Made by a program: the position numbers and the translations under genes
Part shown: positions 26,242 to 40,200 of the stretch, piece by piece
Position numbering within the stretch: the first letter of the stretch is position 1
How the letters are laid out: each line of letters begins with the position of its first letter
The notes under the pieces: model-generated
What the model saw: the letters and a program-made list of their open reading frames with translations, nothing else
Database searches by the model: none
What the model was told of the DNA's origin: nothing
Assembly: GCA_022829145.1 (NCBI GenBank)
Contig: CM040744.1
Coordinates: 13,340,218-13,404,217, forward strand
Source of the DNA: Albula goreensis
Taxonomy: Eukaryota; Chordata; Actinopteri; Albuliformes; Albulidae
Length of the DNA: 64,000 bases
Direction: 5' to 3'

Positions 26242-28265
26242 TCAGACCCAGTACTGGTTGTGCTGCAGTGTGGGGTTAGCAGCCAAGCACAGCTGGGCGG
26301 CTTCACGGTCCAAGGCGCAGAGCAGCAGGGAGGGGTCCTTCAGACTGCTAACAGGCTCCAGAGCACCCCCCAGTCGCCTGCCCAGAATAGGAGTGCCCGG
26401 GCAGCTGAGGGACAGTGGTGGTGCAATGATGGAGGGAGAGGCCACATCAGTCTCCGTCTGGCCTGGGTCTGGGTCTGGGTCACCAGGGTTTGTGTTACTG
26501 GAGATGTTCTGGGTCATGGTCCTCCTCTTCTTACTGTGGAAGTAGGAGACCAAGGTCAACACAACTAGGATGACCCCCAGGAGGAGAAAGGCCAGCACCG
26601 GTAACACAATGAGCAGGGTGCTGGAGGTCCTTCCGGGAAAGGACTCCATCCTAATTGTGCCATTCCTCTGGGTCATGTCCCTTTTGCCCCAGGTGGCTCG
26701 AGGGATGTTGCGGCCTGCAGCAATGCTCCGATTGTGACTTCCCCAGCGGTTTCGTCCATTCAGCCTCTGTAATGTCTTTGGGGGCCTCCTTGACTCTGAC
26801 GTGCCGTGCAAGAGGAACCCTTCAGTCTGATTGGTAAGAGACGGCCCAAGGGTCTGTGTGGGTATGTTCGTTGTTGCTGTATTTACTCCCTTTGGGTTAC
26901 CTGGCACGATAGTGAACAGAAAATCACCTCTGGCAGGCTGGACTTTGTCTGCTATTAAAATGAATGAGATCGAGCTGTTAAGCTCCTGGGCTCCAGTCAA
27001 GTTTGCGGTCGCCGTCATTGCTACCCTTCCCTGCTCCACATCTTTGAAGGAAAAAGATGTGACAGGATGGGACACCCCATCTTTGTTGATCAGAACTTGG
27101 ATGGCATTGCTTTGTTTTGGAGGGGAGAGGATTTCAAACTGAGGGTCACTGCCACTCAAGACAGATAACACAGTGGCATCGAGGAAGTCTTTCCCTAATT
27201 TGACAGCGACACCATTTGGGAATCTTGCACCCACCCCTAGTCGGATAAGAGGTTTCACTGTAATGTTGACAACCTGCTCTGTCACATTGCTCTCTGACAT
27301 GAAGGCTGTGAATTCAAAGCTATCATGGGAGGATGAGAGGTCCACCATACGATAGGACAGCTTGCCCAACCACAGATCTTCTTGATCAAATGATGTTGCT
27401 AACTCATCGTCAATGAGAAGTTCACCAAAGTGTGGAGGCCTTGTCAGCTGATAATGAACATTTGCATCCTTCTCATTGGTCACTGTGGCAAGGAGCTCAC
27501 GGGTGACGATCACAGAGGTCTGACCCTGCTCCAGTATCAGCCCAGGGTTGCTCACCGGAGGGAAGGACTCAGCCACCTGCAGACGAAACAGAGTGTAGAC
27601 TGGGAGGTGTTTCCCATCCGAGACACTCAAGTAGGCCATTCCAGAGAAGGGACTTCCATCTTGCACAAAATACACTTTCCTGCTGTTGACATGGGCCTGG
27701 GTGAAAGACAATATGGGCTCACTCAGATGTCCCTCCAATGCCAGGAAGCCATTGTTGGGTTTGCGGACCACTGTGTACTCTATGTCCTCGGGGGCATTGT
27801 CAAGGTCCATCACGTTCAGGTTGGCGGGCCCCAGGGCTACTGTGTCTCCCTGTGCCACCCTCAGACCAGGGGCCACAGTCTTCAACACCGGTGGCTGGTC
27901 ATTCACAGGTAAGACAGCAATGTAGAAAGACGCCTCCACCACCTCGCTGTCCTCTAGAGGGTGCTGCTCTAGCCCACCCCTCCGTTTCAGCCTGACACTG
28001 AAGGTGAAGCTGTCGTGGTTTGCCTCTGAGTCATCATGCAGGTAAATGATCCCCTGCTCATTCAGCATGGATTGGGTGAAGGTGGGGTTGTCACCGCTCA
28101 GGTTCTGCCTGCCCATGACTAAGATACCATGTTGGGGTAGGGATGTGACCCGAAACCAGATTTCATAGGAATGACGCCAGACTTTGGGTACTTTGTCCAG
28201 GAGGTTGGAAGCATCCAGCTTTGACTTGCCAATGACAACACTTTCACCTTCAGTCACTACAGAAC
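26242..28265 (-). CDS. cspg4: cspg4 last coding exon (final CSPG repeats, stalk, transmembrane helix, cytoplasmic tail)
   Basis: 2024 nt, residues 1712-2385 and the TGA stop. It opens GSVVTEGESVVIGKSKLDAS, matching the human VPEGQRARITVAALDAS region, and carries the last CSPG repeats. These are followed by a stalk with 13 arginines (2202-2260), a 27-residue hydrophobic helix (26539-26619 in DNA), a KKRR stop-transfer cluster, an acidic DPDPDPG stretch and the C-terminal QYWV. Confidence 0.95.
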
Positions 28266-31200
28266 CTGATGGTCACAAGCAGTGAACAAGAATTAGTCAT
28301 GGCATTTTCTGTTCCTGTTTTCTCAACATTCTAGAGGTGCAACAATAGTTGTCTCTGTAGTTACCAGATATCGCCTGACTCTGAATCTCTAAACCCACCA
28401 AACTGTCATTACTTGACTGAGAATGGTGAAGTGTCGCATTTTGCTGAATTTGTAGGTCAGAAAGCTGGAGTGAAAGAACTAATTCAGAAATCTGTTGGCT
28501 ACTGAACCTATTATGAGTGTTATTTATGACTAGATTGCAATTGTGTTTCCCACAGTACTAAACACTTATGTTTTAGGTCAAATCCTTCTCTCTAAAGCAG
28601 GCCCATTTCCAGCCCAGCCCCACAAGCTCTCTGTTAATCCCCTTATAGGAGGATTGATAAATGACCAATATACTGACAGGAAGCGCAAGTATTGTCCTAC
28701 AAGTATCCATGACAACTGAATGTGGTTACGACTTTTACTGAGCCAGTGAATCAACTGCCCTCCCAAAATGTTGTCACCTCTACCAACTCAAAAAATAACA
28801 GGCCTGCTTTGAGCAATGCTCAGGTGTTGTTAGGATGGAAATTCTGCACTGTTACACAACCAAAGCATCTCACCAGTGTTGATAAGGAGGAGGCGTTTGC
28901 CCTCAGGGCCCGTGTTGTAGCTTATGTGGATGTGGAAAGTCTGAGTCTTAATGGAGGCTGGGGGTGAAGATACAGTGAAGGTGAAGGTGTCCGACGAGGT
29001 GACGGCTCGTCCCATGGGCCCTCTCAGATTCTGCTCATACGCTACCACACCCTCATTCACCTGGAATACAGCACGCATCATGGCAAAGAGGGATCCATAT
29101 CAAGCACAGGTGAGTCCTACTTGTGTGTACTTAGACATGGTGTTCCAACCCAATCTTGAGCCCTTCAAAACTTCTATTGAATCACTGAATACTGAGTAAT
29201 ATCAGATTCAATACTGTTATGTGAGATATTAGATTTAAGATTTACAAAACGCTTTGTCATGCAGTTTCGATCAAGGCTTTTATGCCATTCATGAATGAAC
29301 CCTTGTGTGATAGCTGTTAATCTAGAGTGCATCAGATCTGGCGATGGATTTTCAGAATAAAGGCACATTCATAATTCATTGTCTTTAGTGCCTGCGGTTC
29401 ATGTGCTCTTACCATTTTCTGAGTGAAGGAGGAAATTTCTGTGGTGCAGTTGTCAGCCTCCACCTTCACAAGCCTCCCTAGCTTTGGTGGACGGGTAACA
29501 GTGAAGAGAATAGTGCGGTTTCCTGTGGCATCGTTGTCATTGGATACCACCAGCAAATCCTCCATGCATATGAGCATTGAGGAACCTGGCAGGACACAAA
29601 CAGAGCTAGGTGAAACAGCACATAATAAGTTTCGTGTTACAACACAATCAAAACAATGAAAAAAACCCAGTTCCTATGAGTACTGCCGCCAAGCTCAACT
29701 ATTGCCTTATTGTGTTTTGAAAAGTTGTCTGGCAGCGTTTTGATGTTTCAGTTCAAAATACACAATGCGGTTTAATAACTCACTGTGGAACTTGGCAGTG
29801 GGAACTATGTGGTTGTGAAATACACCATCTGCTTTTACACTGAAGTGTAAGTAAATACAATTGATTATACTATACATATCCACTTTGTAGAACCTAATAA
29901 AAAAATCATAAATAATGTAACTCAAATGTGATATTGTTCACTGAGAATTATAACATAGGTTCAAATGGCCCTTAGCATTGCTCAGGACATGCATACATTT
30001 TCCACCACTCTAGACATGATTCATAGAGTCTTAGCATGTTTCAGTGAGCATGCTCAGAGTCTTCTAAGTAACACACAATGGCAAGATGGGAATGTACCAG
30101 AACCAATTCATGGCCCCCACCCCCCTTGAAGCAGTCTTTTCTACACTCTGCTAATGTTCCATCATTCATGAACCAACATGAAAAATGTACTAAAACGGGC
30201 CCTTTCAGATCCCTTGCTCAGTGATTCTGCACACATTGGGAAAATGTCTTAACCAAAGTTGTATATCTTCAAAGCACACAAGGAATTGAAAGTCTGTGGC
30301 TATCCCTTCACTGGATAACTGGACACACTCATATAGATTTTGTGCTTCAGTAGCAGTTGAAGCCATTTTAGGGGCACCTATCAAATGATCCTCTTTCAAC
30401 TGTGACATAATATGGTTGCATAATGTTATTCTTCACTTCTTAAAATATAAACATGGCTGAAATGTTTAATATAAAGTACAAGTAATGAGCAATTCTAAAC
30501 TGATCGCATCATTAGATCCAGCTTATTAATGCAATCACGATTGTGTGTTCTGTCTGAAAATGTTCATTTTTGTAATTGAAATAAATGAAACGTTAAATTG
30601 AACAGTGAGAGGAATAGTCAAACTGTAATACATTTTGATGGTGTTTCCTGTTATGAAAAATCACAGTTGATTACACAATCCTTTTAGACATGACCTCTTA
30701 ATCCAACACAAATAAAACATAATCAGGAGTAAACTCCCTTTAATGACCATGAAAAAATAGAAGAATAAAGTAAATTACCTTCAGACCTTCAGGATTCACA
30801 CATTTTACCAATAACCTTGAAGACATGAAACTCTCAAACCCTAAAACTCTGATTAGCACAACTCTGTACAAAATACTTGTTTCAAAAGAGGACACAACTA
30901 CAGGATCAGTAATAACACATAATATACAAAGTTAATTCACACAGATTTAAGCCATGTTTTAATGTTATTTCCACAATGTTTTGCAACATGTCTGATCTAA
31001 TTACAGCTGAAGACTTTAGGCAGAGAATTTAATTTTAGTGGTCCTTATCTATCTGGGTCATGGACTCCTAATCTGCCCTTTCATCCACATTTTAGTGTTT
31101 TTCAATATGATACAAGAAAAAAATTGTGTATCACCAGTTGTGTAATATCAATGTAGCATGGCCCGATGACCAACAATATTTATTTAAAGCAACATATGAC

Positions 31201-34200
31201 TAATAGTAGTCTAGTGCAATGCCAGAATAAAGCAGTTTTCTTACTTCCTGTAAAATAGTGTTTTCTTTTTTTTCCTTTTTCTTTTACAAAGTTGATGATG
31301 GTGATTGCTATCAATCTATTCGTGAGTTCTAGCCTCCCCCAAAAAAAGCTGTCTGCGGTGGTGGAACAGGATGAGACAGGACAGGACAGGGGCCAGTCCT
31401 GTCTGAGCAAACTGCTGCTACTGCAGAAAACTTTCACAGAGCCATCAAAGGTAATCAGACAAGCCTCATGCCAGACTGCCCTGTGCAAAGCCTAGGCTGA
31501 GGACATATCCCCACCTCCCAAATCCCCACACCCCCCACCCCGCCCCACCTCCCTCCCAACCGGCCACACCCTGATGGGGAAAGCCCGCCGCTTGTTTGCC
31601 ACCTGGCCAGCGATAACATCACCTCATACCTTCAGACGCGAGATGCAGCCTCCGGTGCTGAGTTCAGCTTTGACTGCCCCAAACGGAGCAAGGAAAAAAA
31701 CTACTGTATTCTTACAGTTAATTCCTTATGGCACCTGACTAATCTGACAGAAACCTGTGTGGAAAAACTATGACTATCATTAACCTCAAGAGCTAACACT
31801 TTATGAATCAATTGCTTAAAGCAATGTGCTGAAACTCTGAGGCAGCTTCGTATTTTTAGCTGCTTCCATGATTACATGGATTATAAGGGTGATTAAACGG
31901 ATTGCCAGGCTGATTTAATTAGGCTCGGTTCAATGGAAAGCCACTCATGCTAGCTTGAATTCTGCCTTTGAGTTTGTAAAACTATGTGGAGTTCTGGAGC
32001 TGAACACACTGTAGGCACTGCTATACACTGATGTACTGTAAAATATATATGGTGTACATAAATGTATCCACTGGCCAAACCCTCTATGCTCGCCTCAAAC
32101 TTGGGCGATTAGCACCATTTGACTGCTGAAGTGGGGGTGGGCTGAGGTGTGACCTTGAAATGGCCACTCTGCTACTACACGTTTACAGTCAGAGCAATAA
32201 ATACACTTCAGCACTTCTTACCACCTTTCAGACAGTCTTCATTTCACCACCTCGTTGTGACCACACTTAAATTTGATTGGTCAAGAGAAAAAATTTGTGA
32301 AACCCTGCTAGAAAATGCTTCAGTCACACACATAGAATGCATGTGAGAAAATGAGGCCGTAAAACTGTTTTGTGTGCATGGTGGCCACGCATATTGATTC
32401 TAAAGTGTGTTAATGCAAGCCGGGAGCCTTTTTTTAACACGCTTAAGCAGTAATTGTGTATCAGAAGAGATACCAAAGTCTCAAGTCTGCTAGACTTGTG
32501 TATTAGTCATCAAAAGTTGCAGTTGGTAGTTGTAATGGTATACCCGATTTTACTGTTGTAGTTTTAAATAATGAATGTTGGTATTGAATTGTTTTTAGAC
32601 ATTATGGTGAACTTTGCTTAAATTTCACTAGACTACTTCAACAAGAACTGACATCTTTCAGGACTCTTGTGAGCACTGACTGAAGAAGCTTTGGTTACAG
32701 GTTACTGGCATACCAACAAGGGCGGGGCTTGTCTGGGTTACCTGGGAACACCTGGAGGGGGCGGTTCCTCTCCAGCCTGAGGACCAAAGGCCTGGCTGTG
32801 ATTCTGAAGATCTGTGGGGAGGCAAAGTTCTCCCCATCGTTCACCTGAAAGTTAAACCCTCCAGACATAACACCTGAGAAACAACAAAGAGGAGAAATAA
32901 AACTGCAGTGAGACTTTTCTCTCATAGAACAACATATCCTCATTACCATTAAGTCTCCCAAATAGTAATATTACTACACTAAAACTAGTATATGAAATCT
33001 AGTTATATTACCTCACTTTATATGTTTACAGTTATTAACCAGCTATTAAAAACCGTTCATTTGTTATAGACTGGGTTGGTGCATGTTATTAAATTGTCAC
33101 AGCATGTCACAAACTTCTCACACTGCACGTCAATTTCTCTACTGATACTTTGTGCCCTAGAAAAGTTTCATTTAAATAGAAACCATTAGCATGTGTCAGA
33201 AAATGCAAATACATTCAGACAGTGGCCTCTGGTAGAATTTGGCACTCTGGTAAAATGAGAGAACTACAAACCTTCAAACTCACGCTGCCTGTATTGAAAT
33301 GATACAATACCCTGTACATTTGCATTCCCTCACCTTTCAAACAAAGGTAGTTTCAGTGTACTGAAAAGTGTTTCAATGACAGCTGCAGCTGACTGTGTGA
33401 CTAGATAAGCTACAGTAAATCCACTAACCGCTGTGAACAAAGAGCAGCTGGCCCTGGTTAATTGCTGCCTGGGTGAAGTTGAGGACACGCCTCTCGGGGG
33501 CGCTCTTGAGCACCAGCCGGCCGTTGCTGGGAGGGGTTATGACAAAGTGCAGGCCCTCAGGCGGTGTGTCCATGTCCCAGGCGCTGAGGTCCTCAGGGGT
33601 GATCTCTGTGATGGAGGACTCCCATACCTAAGTGACATCACATAACAGTCACAGCTCAGACGCAAACCATGACCTGCTTTTCTAAAGAAAGTCTAAAGAG
33701 GATAACCTCCAAGACAAAAAAATGCAGATAAGATTAAAGGCGGCATGGTCTTACAAACCAGCCAATAAAGGGTTATCTAGCTTTCTTTGTGCAGACTACA
33801 GCATACTAGAAAGAAACTGGACCTCACAGTCAGTCTTATAGTTTAAATGGTTTTTAATATTCATCTTTTGGTCAGCCTTTTTATTCTCGGTAATTGTTTG
33901 CATTATATAGCTATTATATGTTTACCTGTGATCTATTGTACATCCATTTCTCACTAGTCTTTTCCTGCAATGTTTTATTTTTTTCTTCCATTTTATGTGC
34001 TCACTTTTATTGCTGTTTGTTGAAAGTGCTTTGAACGCCTCTGTGGGAAGCACTATACAAATAAAGTTTATTATTTTAAAGTTTATTTTTAAACGTAATT
34101 GTTTCCCTGGTCATGAACCATCGCAATTGTAGGGCAAGGCTTTGTTTTCACTGAGGGGGTGGACGACAGGGTTGAGATCATACAGGGGACATTTTCAGAC

Positions 34201-37200
34201 TCAATGTATGCACATACTGGTGTTGCACTCCTGTCTGCAGTCTTAATGTGTACGTTTCTATCGAGCGTACATCTGATCTGATACTGTGGTTTAGAGGGTG
34301 AGAACTCTCAGAATTCTAACTGCGCCTCCTCCATAATAAGTGACACGTACACAGTGTGTCTGCAAGCCTGTTTTAGCATGTGCGTACCAATCTTCTCCTC
34401 CTCTAGGGGTTGTGAGAAGCCCCAGGGAATGACTGTCAATTAGCACCTGAAATAATTAAAATTAATTTAACCCCGTCACCATTTCCTGACACCTTCTGAG
34501 CAGGCTCCTCAGACCTCAGAGGGTGTTGTAGAGGCAGACGCTCGAGCGCCATACAGATGCGTGAGTCATTAGCCGGAGGCCAAAATCAATCTCTCCTCTG
34601 CCGCGTTAAATTTTCCATCCCCCATTAAAGAATAATGTGCGACCACTTAAAGCAGGATGCAGATACTGTTACACACATACATACATACATACATACATAC
34701 ATACATACATACATTACATGGCATAACTTCCTGTCTTTGACTGAGGGGGTGGAGGGGCTTCCCAGCCACTGTGAACAAGCATAAACGGTGCTTGGACAGC
34801 ACACTCTCTTCTTTGTATTTGTGCTGCGCACCCAGCCCCATTCTATAGCCTTTTACAACCTGTACATACTGTGAATTACTGAGATTTCAGCTTTCTCCCC
34901 AGGAATCTTAAAAAAGCATTTATAGCTAATGGAGTCAAAACAAGTGTTTATAGTGCACTGTGGATCAGTGGGTCATTTGTATAGTTAAAACACAAATAAT
35001 ATACATTTTGTAATATAATGTGATTTGAAGTCTAGGAAAATTATAACTTCTCAGAAGGTATGACAGAGTGTGGAACTCAGGCATTTAAAGTGCACAGTCT
35101 TTGTCTTTCCTAAATGTTTAATTGGATGTCTGATGCAAAAGCAGGCCATTGTAAGATTAAAGCAGACAAAAACACTAATACGTCACTGACTGCTGCTGGC
35201 ACTGTAATGGTAATCGAGATACCACCAGGTTTCGATTTCAGGATAAAATCTTTTGGCAGGTATTTCAAGCCCTGAGAAAGATGAAAGGCTTTTTTTCAGG
35301 AAACTGCAACATCCTGTTTGACCCAATACTCATTGTGTGTAAATGACTCAGTACTCTGGAACTTCTGAACAGGTCCTGAAAGGTTTAGAGGTCCCACTCC
35401 AGTTAACACAAGAACTGTTCTGAGAGAATCCTTCCTCTGATACTGAAGAGCAATACAGGAAAGATTACAATCCACTTTTTAGGTACAAAATGCATGGTGA
35501 TATCTAGAATCAGATATTTGTCTGATGAACTTTTATTTTAATTTTTTTTTATTAAATGCAAGTTAATTCTTCTGGAAGGTTTAGAATTATTTCAGTGGTT
35601 TCATCCCAAAGCTTCGTAATCTATATATACTGTTGCTTAATTTCTTAATTTTAGGTACAGCACGCCATCTGCTGGAATACTGGAGCATTTCATCTCGGCC
35701 ATGCAGAAAGTACACATGAACATGTTCATTCACAATCCACAAATATAATACTGCTATCAAGAGAGGTAACATTTTGGATTAAATTGAAATCATTTTATAC
35801 AAATCTGCACATCTGTATACGTCCATTTAAAAAATGATATCAGATTGAAGTTTATTTGAAAGAGAATAATAAAATGGTGAACATAAATATATGTCCAATG
35901 GATTTGCAAAATGTCACTAACAGGCATGGTGCATGTAAATGTGTGGGCTATAAATGCTTTTCTGTTGAATGAATGTTTTGTAAAAGAACCAAGAGGCATG
36001 GCAAGGGATTTAGATTATCTGAGATTAAGCATTAGAAGAACAAACCAATGATGTATATGTCTTACATACACAACTTAGACAATAGGGCCTCACTAAGGAG
36101 ATACATTCAGAGGACAAATATTTCAGCATGTAGCAGCGTTCCATTAGAGAGAAATACCACATATTCAAGCCAGGCATCCAGATTCTTCTTAACATTTTAC
36201 TTTACAAGGAGCACCACTGCCCTGGTCTCATAAACACCAATTTAGAGAGTTATCTACCCCTTGTAGCTACCAGCTACTTCAGCTATTTCAGTTTTTCTTG
36301 TCACTATTGGATGACAGATTTTCAAAATAATTTGATGCATGAATGGTATTTGTTGCACCACAAAAATAATTTGATCACATACATAACCACATACTGTTTA
36401 TGACACTTTTAAATTAAAAATAAGACAAATTAGGTAAATAAATAGTCTCTGTTTGCAGTTTGAGCCAATGTTTTCTGCCACTGTTTTAGAGAAAGAAAGG
36501 ACTGAAACATAGGGAAGTCACCCTCAGGATCCTGTTGACCGTGATGACCGGAGCATTGTGCTTGACAGCTGCCACCTGGACGTGCACTGTCCGGGGAAGG
36601 CTCTCCCTCTGAAGGTCTGTGTCACTAGCGATCACGGTGAAGCCGTCCTCAAGGGTGTCGCTGTTGTCATGAATGTAGCGGATTAATCCCTGCTCAACCT
36701 GATGTAAAAAGTGTAAATGTTAGCATCAGACGCTACACACTCGCAGTTCTAAGGGATCTCAATCCATGCCTCTAGCTTTATAAACCATTAATTACATTTA
36801 CGCCTCCAGCTTTATAAATTTAGCAGACACTCTTATCCAGAGAAACTTACACTGCTAACATTTTTACATGCTAACCATTTATACAATGACAGCATCCTGC
36901 TTGAGAATAAAAAATCTGCACCCAGCTCCCTAACCATAATATTGCACTGTCATACACAATAATGCTCTCAATACTCAATAAGCATGGTTATCCAACCCTG
37001 CTCTCTGAGATCAGTGTGGTGTTCTGGTTTTGTTGTTAATAAGCATTTGACTCATAAATTAAAGCAGTTGGTTGTATAGTTAACACAATTTCCCAGGTTT
37101 TCTGGATCTTAATAATTTGCCCTTTTCCAGATGAAAACAAACAGCAGCAGACCCCGGCATTACAAAGCAAATGTTAGTCACCCCTGCTCTACAGCGAAAC

Positions 37201-40200
37201 CAAACTCTTTAGACAACACATGGGTAAGCTAGCTCATGTGCTCATCTGCTGCTAGCCTATAGGAAAGTCTGCTGCCACCTCTTGCTCCAAAACCAGGGTT
37301 AAGTGGATCTGACATTCCACATGACAAGTCAATAAAACAACAACAAAACACTGCCCTATTCTTCTCTCTTAATAAGGGTTCAAGTGACTGGAAATGACTT
37401 CTACAATACCTGCTTCGTAGTGAAAGTGGTCACAGGGTCACCAGGGAACTCAACATGCTCAATGTTGCCGTGGTGTGGGGGAGTGGTGACAGTGTACTGC
37501 AGGCTGGGTCGTGAGAAGTTCCTGTCTGCCACTTTAATTACCTCCTCGTTCAGAGTCTTAGAATCCCCTTTCCGTACTGTTAGTCTGGAGACCCAAAGTG
37601 GAATGTGGCGGGGAACGATATCCACTGACATGTGTATGTCTTCCACTTTTGTGACCCCGTCAGTGACGTTCAGCACGAAGGTGTCCGATACTTGTCCAGC
37701 CCCCACCTGCACATACTGGATATTCCCCGAGTTGATGTCTGCCTGGGAGAAGGTCCTTATAGCTGTCTGCTCTGTCCATGAGCTGTGAGCCTCACCTTTG
37801 GCAATTCTTTGGAGATATCCATGAGTGGGTGGCACTTTTACTGTGTATATAACCACTGATGACAAACTATCCTCAGGGGCAACCTGAAAACAGATTTCTT
37901 TTTACTTTATGACACTGGTCAGAAATCAGATCACAGACAGAATTGGAGATGCATTGGCTGGATCATAAATATTTTCAATATCCTTAAATTTCGAAAATCT
38001 CCTACAGATAAAGATGAGGTGACCCAGAACCTGGAGGGCTGCAGTGTCCTCTCATTTTTGTTTTCATCCTAATATAGGGTGTAGACTCACCATCACCCCA
38101 CTCCCGCAGTAGTTTACTTAACACTGCACCCGACCTGCAACCTGACATTAGCACTAATTTAATGCCATACCAACCTGCAACCTGACATTAACACTAATTT
38201 AATGCCATACCAACCTGCAACCTGACATTAGCACTAATTTAATGCCATACCAACCTGCAACCCGACATTAGCACTAATTTAATGCCATACCAACCTGCAA
38301 CCTGACATTAGCACTAATTTAATGCCATACCAACCTGCAACCTGACATTAGCACTAATTTAATGCCATACCCGACCTGCAACCCGACATTAGCACTAATT
38401 TAATGCCATACCCGACCTGCAACCCGACATTAGCACTAATTTAATGCCATACCCGACCTGCAACCTGACATTAGCACTAATTTAATGCCATACCCGACCT
38501 GCAACCTGACATTAGCACTAATTTAATGCCATACCCGACCTGTAACCCGACATTAGCACTAATTTAATGCCATACCCGACCTGCAACCCAACATTAGCAC
38601 TAATTTAATGCCATACCCGACCGACCCGTTTAACATAAAAACTGCGACCCGACCCGAACCCATTTTAAAATAATACATAAAATGTTTGATTGCACCACTA
38701 GGTTTTGAGGTGCTAGCACAGTTAGCAATGTGCTTTCTCAATGATGATGTTCCAATCTTGCGTCTATCAAAATTTAAGACTTTAAGGCCACTTTTACATG
38801 CAGGAAAGCCATTTATGATGTTATTTTCACCATTGATCATTACTCCAAATTTCATATAAATGGTAGACTTGATTTTGGAGGATGTACTGTCAATCAGTTT
38901 GCAGTTTCCATCAATAAGCTGTCTTTTCACACCTTCAAGCTCCATGTTACTGATCTGAAATGCATGTGGTTTAAGGGAGTGCATGACTATACACAATCTG
39001 TGGTCTCGGGACGATCTAAGTGTGCAACAGGTACCCGACCCGATGCGGGACTCTGTACTGTTGCCTTCCAGGACCAGGGTTGGTCACCCTGGCGTAATGT
39101 AACTACCAAGTAGAAGGACATCACTGTATCAGTTGATCTTCCAAGTTTTGTAATGTTAAATCTCACAAAAGCTGACCAAAAAATATTCATGACAAATAAT
39201 ATGAAATTTCCCACATGATGCTTTCTTACAGTACAGTGTGTTCGCATCAGTTAGTGCAGAAGTTACTGGAAATCACAATTTTTTTTGGGGCTATGCATAA
39301 TTTCCCTGCAGCTTCCCTGCAGTGTCTACATGATCTTAAGCACTGTGCCAGCGGCAAAAATTGGTTATTTTTGAGTTGGGGGGATGTTATTACCCTGACA
39401 GTGTCGGGTTGACACAAATCAGACAATAGGGTAATGAATTCAATGTGATTCCAGGCTATATTATGTTATCCCTCCAAAACTAATCAGAGGGGAGAGGAGC
39501 TTTCAGTGCAACAGTATAAAAACATTTAAAGGTACAAAATGTGATTCATTTAGAAGGTGGGGATGGGATTAAAAAAAGACATTTTAATAACATCTTAAAA
39601 AAAGACATTTTAGTAGGAACATGCGTGGCACAGTAAAAAGAATAATGGGAATGTAGCATTGTAAAGATGCTGTGAATCACTTTCCTAGAAATCACACTAT
39701 TAGGGGTTTAATGGAAGTATGCAAGCTTAACTATAAGCACTGTACATTAGAGAATGGGGCCAGATTTCTGTCTATGGACATCACTCTGACCAGAAAAATA
39801 TAATGCTAAGCAGCTCCTAATCAATGGTGAACTAACCTGCAAGGTTGTTTTATTGATTGTCACAGACTCGCCCTCCTCCACAAGGACAGTTTTGTTATGA
39901 ATGACCTTCAAGGGTCCCTGGTGATTTCCCAAGTATACCCTCACATTAACTCCCGCATCCAGACGAACGTCTTTTGCTTTCACAGTGAAATTGAAGGAGT
40001 CCTCAAAGTTACTGCTACTGTCATGTCGATAAAACAGATGGCCCATTCTTAGGTCATGCTGAGTAAAGGAAGCAATCTTTGTGTCTCCATTGTAAAGGCC
40101 ACCATGCCTTGGAGGGGTGATCAACTTGTAGGCAATCTCCATATCATCTCTGACATCCATGTTGGTCACCACGCTGAAGATGGAGGAATTGAAGACACCA

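Larger units (their letters stand above)
37884..39836 (-). other. cspg4: cspg4 intron 3 (hosts a minisatellite and hAT remnant)
   Basis: 1953 bp between exons 3 and 4. About half is the minisatellite plus transposon remnant described separately. The 3' half, near 39590-39620, has a small direct duplication of AAAAAAAGACATTTTA. Confidence 0.7.

Noticed and set aside
38131..38622. CRISPR-like appearance of regularly repeated 40-bp units
   Set aside because: The units are head-to-tail with no unique spacers, in a vertebrate intron next to a transposon remnant. It is a minisatellite.
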